A stretch of 13,865 nt of DNA from positions 1-13,865 of the forward strand of contig RBNI01004545.1 of NCBI GenBank assembly GCA_003990745.1, written 5' to 3'. The DNA is from Jimgerdemannia flammicorona (lineage: Eukaryota; Mucoromycota; Endogonomycetes; Endogonales; Endogonaceae). Positions 8,844 to 13,865 of the stretch are shown here, one piece after another; within the stretch, counting starts at the first letter, position 1; every line of letters begins with the position of its first letter. The notes under the pieces are model-generated. The model made no database searches, was not told where the DNA came from, and saw only the letters and a list, made by a program, of their open reading frames with translations. The position numbers and the translations under genes were made by a program.

Positions 8844-9071
8844 ACCCCTGTCAACACTACATCTCCTCTGCCCTATCTCCATGGGCCTAGTAGCTGCCCT
8901 CCTGTCCTCCATCACCATATGCCAACTCTCAATGCCAGCCTGCCTCCCCTGACCACCTACTTCTCTTGCCCCTACACCAGCTCCAACTGTCACCACGAAA
9001 CTCTTAGAGAGACCCAGACCAGGCCTCCTTCTCTCCAAATGCTCAGAGCTTGATGAACCCTGGGTCGCCAT

Positions 9072-9349
9072 TTGACGAAAACTCCACTGAAATAGACGAG
9101 ACTTATTGTAAACTGTAGCTAGACTCCTGTCACACCTAGTACACCAGAATAGATGATGGGAAAACTTGAAAATGTGTTGCTTGTCGCGAAAAGATGTTCG
9201 TGTGGCTTAGTTTGCTCTAAATGGTTCGAGCAAAAGGAGTCCTATGTAGTGATACTTCCAGCAGTGTGTTAGCTTCCAAAACACATAGGTAATGCTGTCT
9301 GAAGCATTGGTAGAAACTGTTTATGAGTTCAGTGAGGAACTGCTAATAA
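9072..9349 (-). other. Probable 5' leader of LINE B
   Basis: About 270 bases of mixed composition between the ORF1 ATG and the satellite field, with no ORF of note. The part nearest the ATG resembles the LINE A leader (both carry AGTTTTCG closely followed by AAATGG), which supports transcription as part of the element. The exact 5' end is not visible. It could lie anywhere up to about 9345, where the 17-base repeats begin. Confidence 0.5.
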
Positions 9350-11620
9350 GTTGTCTATCTATTTTGCTATTACTCATTTTGCTGCTCTACTTATTTTGCT
9401 ATCACTCATTTTACTGCTTCACTCATTTTGCCACCCACTTATTTTACTGCTCTACCCATTTTGCCACTCTACCTATTTTGTCACTCCACCCATTTTACTA
9501 CTCCACCCATTTTACTGCTCTATCCATTTCACTGCTCTACCCATTTTGCCACTCTACCCATTTCACCACTCTACCTATTTTACCACTTCACCAATTTTTC
9601 TGCTCTACCCATTTTACTACTCTACTCATTTTGTCAATCTATCTATTTCACCACTACATCTATTTTGCTGCTTCACCCAGTTTTCACTACTCTATCCAGT
9701 TTGCTACTCTACTCAGTTTGCCATCTCACCCTGTGGGTATTTTTTTGCATTCAACTATCTCACATATTTTTCTCCATATTTGTATTCAACTACCACCTTT
9801 CCACACATTTTTATCATCTACACTATATATGGTTTATCATCTACATCCTACATACAATCACTACTCTATGGGTATTTTTTTTTTTCTTATATTTGCATTC
9901 AACCACCTCATGTTTTCTCTATATTTATATTCAACTGCTATCTTTTCATATGTTTTTGTCATCTGCACTATATAGTTTGTTATTTGCACTATACACAATT
10001 ACTACTCTACCCATTTCACTGCTTTATCTATTTTGCCACTCTACCTATTTTACCACTCTACCTATTTCACTACTCTACCTATTTCACTACTCTATCTATT
10101 TCACTGCTCCACCTATTTCACTGCTCTACCCAGTTTTTACCACTTCATCCAGTTCACTGCTTTATTCAGTTCACTGCTCTACTTAGTTTACCACTCCACC
10201 CAGTTTGCTATCCCACCCAATAGATATTTTTTTATATTCAATCACCTCACACATTTTTCTCCACATTTATATCCAACTACTACCTTTTTATGCATTTTTG
10301 TTATATAGTTTATTATCTACATCTTATATACAATTACTACCCTATGGGTATTTTTTTTTTTCTTTATATTTGTATTCAACTACCTCATACTTTCTCTACA
10401 TTTACATTCAACTGCCACCTTTTCATGTATTTTTATCATCTATACCATACAGTTTGTTATCTGCACTATATACAATTGCCACTCTATCCATTTTGGTGCT
10501 CCATCTATTTTGCTACTCTATCTATTTTGCTGCTCCACCTATTTTGCTGCTTCACCTATTTCACTACTCTATCTAGTTTTTGCTGCTCCATCTAGTTCAC
10601 TACTCCACTCAGTTTGCCACTCCACCCAGTTTGTCATTCCACCCTATGGGTATTTTTTTACTTTCAACTACTACCTTTCTACATATTTTTATCATCTATA
10701 CTATATATGGTTTGTCATCTGCATCTCACACACAATCACTACCCTATGGGTATTTTTTTTTTTCTTTATATTTATATTTAACCACCTCATGCTTTCTCTA
10801 TATTTATATTCAACTATTATCTTTTTATGCATTTTTGTCATCTGCACTATATAGTTTGTTATCTGTACTATATACACTCACCACTTCACTCATTTTGCCA
10901 CTCCACTCAGTTTGCTGCTCTACCTAGTTTACTGCTCCACCTAGTTTACCACTCCACCCAGTTTGCTACTCCACTCAGTTCACTGCTCTACCTAGTTTGC
11001 CACTCCACCCAGTTCACCACTCCACTCAGTTCACTGCTCCACTCAGTTTGCTGCTCCACCCAGTTCACCACTCTATCTATTTTACTGCTCTATATATTTT
11101 GCCACTCTATCTATTTTACCACTCTACCCAGTTTGCTGCTCCACCTATTTCACCACTCTACCTATATTTTGCTGCTCTATCCAGTTCACCATTCCACTCT
11201 GTAGGTATTTTTTTACATTCAACCACCTCATACATTTTTCTCCATATTTGCATTCAACTATCACCTTTCTATGCATTTTTATCATCTGCACTATATATAG
11301 TTTATCATCTGTATCTTATACATAATTACTGCCCCATAGGTATTTTTTTTTTCTTTATATTTATATTCAACCACCTCAAGCTTTCTTCACATTTGTATTC
11401 AACTTCTACCTTTCCATGTATTTTTGTCATCTGTACCATATATAGTTTATTATCTATATCCTATATATAATTATTATCTCATCTATTTCACTATCTTATC
11501 CTGTGGGTATTTTTTTTTCTTTATATTTGCATTCAACTATCTCATATGTTTTTTCTCCACATTTGTATTTAACTATCACCTTTCCATATATTTTTGTCAT
11601 CTGCACCTTATATATAGTTG
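9350..11620. repeat. Composite satellite: 17-base arrays alternating with dimeric spacers
   Basis: Blocks of a 17-base unit (TGCCACTCTACCTATTT and variants) lie at about 9350-9735, 10000-10215, 10478-10640, 10877-11205 and a remnant at 11470-11505. Between them lie spacers at about 9736-9999, 10216-10477, 10641-10876, 11206-11470 and a partial one to 11620. Each spacer has two related halves of about 135 bases. Both begin with a GGTATTTTTTT run; the second usually has a longer T run. Each half then carries ATTCAACTA and TTTTTATCATCTGCACTATATA blocks. In the third spacer the first half is shortened by ~35 bases. Repeat lengths of the whole module vary (about 487, 425 and 559 bases) mainly through the number of 17-base units. 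Plus-strand open frames here, rich in Phe, Leu, Tyr and Ser, are by-products of composition. No gene is seen. Confidence 0.9.
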
Positions 11621-11659
11621 TATATACCTTCTCATATATAGTTGTATATATATTATTTC

Positions 11660-11815
11660 TTTTGTCTGGGAGGAGACAATATATAGGTATTTCTTTTACT
11701 TTTCTGAGAGCAAGACAATATATAGTCTTGTATAGATATTTGTAGTTTCTCCTATCTGAGAGCAAGACAATACAGTCTTGTATAGATATTTCTCCTACTT
11801 GTCTAGAAGTAAGAT
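11660..11815. repeat. Short tandem units containing inverted CAAGAC/GTCTTG arms
   Basis: Three to four degenerate units of about 45-55 bases. The two clearest begin CTGAGAGCAAGACAATA at about 11704 and 11756. Each holds CAAGAC, an AT-rich core of 6-8 bases, then GTCTTG, followed by TATAGATATTT. A more diverged unit starts near 11665 (CTGGGAGGAGACAATATATA) and a remnant near 11803. No coding potential is evident. They could be satellite edges or remains of a transposon terminus. Confidence 0.6.
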
Positions 11816-12499
11816 ATCTTCTCTTAACACTTAAATGCTATCTTTACATCAATGTTCTCAAGAAGCCCAAAATCAAAAAAAAAAAAGCCAAAATGTATAC
11901 AAAATAATTGGCAAAGGTGAGGGAATATGATGCTCAGACCTAAAGTATGTATTTTATTTTTATGCTATATATGTATTTCTATCAGCCATTATTTTGGAGT
12001 AAGATATATATAACTCTTATATTGTATATATATTCCTTTTTTTTTTTTTATATATAGTCTCTTAGACTTCTTTCTTTATTAATATAGTCATCTATCCAAT
12101 ATATATTACACCTAGCCCACCCCTAACTGATCCCCTTAAAGGTTGTATATATATTCCTACTAGTTATTATTTCAGGTTGAGATATAAATCCTGTTCTAAA
12201 GAACTATGAAAGTATGTGACAAATTTAGCCTGATTCCAGCTACCAGCTAACTTTAGTTAATAAGAAAGGACAAATTGATATGAAGACATTTAGACAGATA
12301 ATACCTCTCTTATATATTGTTACAGCAAATCAGATAGTTGATGAGTATATTATTATCAACAAGTTATACTATATTACAATCATTACAATGGTGAGGGGTT
12401 CACAAGTTTTCAATTAGGGCTATAGAAGCAACAGAATAATCCACTGAAGCTATCCTGTGATCTTTATCATCTACATCATCAAATACATATAAGAAAGAC
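11816..12499. other. AT-rich stretch without a recognisable gene
   Basis: Contains poly(A) and poly(T) runs (A12 near 11875-11886, a long T run near 12038-12050), many TATATA tracts and a repeated TTGTATATATATTCCT at about 12022 and 12143. AGTCTCTTAGACT near 12056-12068 is a small inverted repeat. Translations in all frames are short and composition-driven. I found no tRNA, rRNA or promoter that I could support. Confidence 0.6.
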
Positions 12500-13865
12500 T
12501 TACTTGGTAGCTATTGGAGACTCTTGCATCACTATTTGAATACTTGTGTGGACCATTTCAGCACTACTTTCTAGATATCTTTCAGTAGTACTGTAATGTT
12601 CAAATTGATTCATATCTAGGTAATAATGAGTTAGAGATACCATGGTTCCAGATGTGGCCATTCTGGCCATAGTATTATATGATATTAATATCTTATCAAC
12701 AGCCCCTTTCTCTGCTACCTTACCAGTCACAATAGTTTGATAGGTAATCTTCCGAGTCTACTTTTCACAATTATTACCCCCTCTACCTCGGGTTGGTTTG
12801 CTATACCTGTTGCAGGGCAGTGGGAGGGAGGCAATGGTGATGAGTTGCCCCTTTATTAGTATCAGATTGGTGTTTTCTCTCCTTTTTTGCAGTTTCTGAT
12901 ACCTTCAGCTGCATCTGGAGTATATTCATTTTGGTACAGTACCTTCTTCCTTTAGCCATTGCCAATAAGGTGCTGTCTCAGTATATCTCGGGCTATGTAG
13001 GGAGTCAGCTGATCTTGGGCATCAAGTGCTCAGTGTAGGTTACCTATAGGTCCTCAGTGTCTGTAGTGGAGCCCTCTGACTTTGGTGAGCTTCTCAGTGA
13101 ACATAGTTCTGGTATATGTGACTGCTTTTCGGGTGTTGTCAGGATGGGAGAGGAGATGGCCATCACAGATAAAAGAAAGGGTGATAACAGTGAACCAGTA
13201 GGGTGCCAGGCTGGGGGCAGTCATCAGGGCTAGGGTGGGTACTGCTTTGGTGGGGCCTTTTAATTGGTGCAGTACAGTTAGGTGGTAGGTATTACTCTCA
13301 GCTTCTTTTGGCAATTTAGCAGGTTGGGCTCCAGTCATTAGGGGGGATTGGGGGGATCAAGACTACTCATTTTAGGTGTCTTGGCTGCACTCAACTGGAA
13401 CCAGAAGCTGATATGGCAATGTGATCAAGGCCTGCAGACTTGAGTAGTGGAGTATTGGGGGTCTCCTTCCGCCTCATATGTAAGTTCTTTACTCACCTTG
13501 ACTGGGAGAACCAGGCCCTACCCACTGTGTTGTGCTTTGATGAGAGTTTTTTCTTTACCTGTCATTCTCTTTGGGGTGGCAGGGGCTATTCTATTTAGCT
13601 CGGGCATGGCCTTGTACATATGTTGGGTTCTTGGGCATACGCTTTCGGTCATTGGTATATAGTTGGGTTTCCTCTGGTAGTAGAGAGAGCATGGTGCACA
13701 GAATGAGATACGGGCTGCCATAGACCCTGCTGTGCCTGACATAGTTGAGCTACTGGACAATAGCTAGTCTAGGTTAATGGAGGGGCAGTACTTGATAGAT
13801 AGTGGGAGAGAGTTTTGGCCTATATAGTCTAGGTTCCCTTCTAATAAAAATCTGCAGGACATTGA
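12500..13865 (-). pseudogene. Degenerate coding region, family unknown, runs off the right edge
   Basis: The minus strand gives three protein-like segments that follow one another. Segment 1 is open from the edge (13865) to about 13342 with stops TAG near 13763-13765, TAG at 13518-13520 and a TGA near 13435. Segment 2 runs from 13338 to about 12865, with TGA at 13054-13056, a second TGA eight codons later and a TAA near 12955; it includes KAVPTLALMTAPSLAPYWF and LTPYIARDILRQHLIGNG. Segment 3 runs from 12904 to 12500, with TAG at 12758-12760; it includes KPTRGRGGNNCEK and MVSLTHYYLDMNQFEHY. Each change of segment is a one-base shift in the same direction, near G6 runs (13341-13346, 13350-13355) and a T6 run (12883-12888). 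Most of these stops could come from CAG, CAA or CGA by C to T. This looks like one gene of 400 or more codons in decay. The translation matches no family I know, and introns cannot be excluded. Confidence 0.5.

Larger units (their letters stand above)
8382..9071 (-). pseudogene. LINE B ORF1, N-terminal part
   Basis: The ATG at 9071 opens a clean frame starting MATQGSSSSEHLE. I choose it because a similar leader and Ser-rich start occur in LINE A. The first ~120 residues are low-complexity, with a Thr-Gly-Gln-Val run from four 12-base repeats at 8796-8843. From about 8690 the sequence is collinear with LINE A: LVVHPFFHKSVL against LVVAPLLKKSIL, and MARCLRWDPWAVQLV against MVRCLRWDPRVVQLL. The matching part ends at 8382. 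Beyond it the frame continues through the insert to 8163 as Gly-rich repeat peptide with no ORF1 similarity. No stop occurs in the N-terminal part, so the insert is its main lesion. Confidence 0.85.
5697..9340 (-). mobile_element. LINE B, related non-LTR element, cut off by LINE A
   Basis: A second minus-strand element of the same family, clearly diverged from LINE A at the protein level. It has a leader (9072 to about 9340), ORF1 starting at 9071, a 12-base gap, and the first part of ORF2 (5931 to about 5697). ORF2 homology ends within the endonuclease, just after a GILV...GKGELKAV stretch that aligns to AILV...GRGDLEGI of LINE A. From there the sequence is the LINE A leader. The simplest reading is that LINE A inserted in the same orientation into LINE B ORF2; a deletion joining two elements cannot be excluded, because the other side lies outside the window. 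ORF1 is further interrupted by a retroposed insert at 7117-8381. Confidence 0.75.

Noticed and set aside
9292..11470. Several overlapping plus-strand frames resembling hydrophobic membrane proteins (Phe/Leu/Tyr/Ser)
   Set aside because: All three frames look alike because the T- and C-rich 17-base repeats and spacers create them. There is no start context, no conserved domain and no selection for one frame.
12022..12190. Possible short LTRs, from the repeated TTGTATATATATTCCT and GAGATATA segments
   Set aside because: The shared stretches are short and AT-rich. No TG/CA ends, primer site or internal domain could be found.
12494..12510. Splice donor GTAAGT at the end of the minus-strand frame 12730-12500, suggesting an exon
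   Set aside because: The motif is common in AT-rich DNA, no convincing downstream exon was found, and upstream stops and frameshifts point to a pseudogene. It stays possible but unsupported.

Overview
The window looks like repeat-rich nuclear DNA of a eukaryote. It carries two non-LTR (LINE) retrotransposon copies, a poly(A)-tailed retroposed insert, two large minisatellite fields and a decayed gene of unknown family. I see no intact cellular gene. The lineage cannot be fixed. Nonsense codons that look like C:G to T:A transitions, some at former CG or CAG sites, would fit a fungus with RIP-like mutation or an early-diverging plant or alga with CG/CHG methylation.

All protein-like signal is on the minus strand, so the biology reads from high to low coordinates. 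Positions 1-5696 hold LINE A. It has an ORF1 (about 5647-3599, Gly-rich N-terminus plus an RRM-like RNA-binding region) and an ORF2 (3567 to the left edge) with an APE-type endonuclease, a reverse transcriptase with its FADD active site, and a C-terminal zinc-finger motif. It has several stops and at least two frameshifts. Its 3' end lies outside the window.

Positions about 5697-9340 hold LINE B, a diverged relative in the same orientation. It has a 5' leader, ORF1 (9071-5947) and only the first ~77 codons of ORF2, which stop abruptly where LINE A begins. LINE B ORF1 is itself split by a 1265-base insert (7117-8381). The insert has a 15-base target-site duplication (14/15 identical), an AATAAA signal and a terminal A8 tract. 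Taking out the insert and one duplication makes LINE B ORF1 collinear with LINE A ORF1 without a gap. Most of the insert is a 9-base minisatellite; only its last ~260 bases are unique. I think this short, apparently non-autonomous retroposon with tandem-repeat cargo is the most interesting object here.

Positions about 9350-11620 are a composite satellite: blocks of a 17-base unit alternate with spacers built from two related ~135-base halves. Then come short tandem units with inverted repeats (11660-11815), AT-rich sequence without a gene (11816-12499), and a degenerate coding region on the minus strand (12500 to the right edge) that I could not assign to a family.
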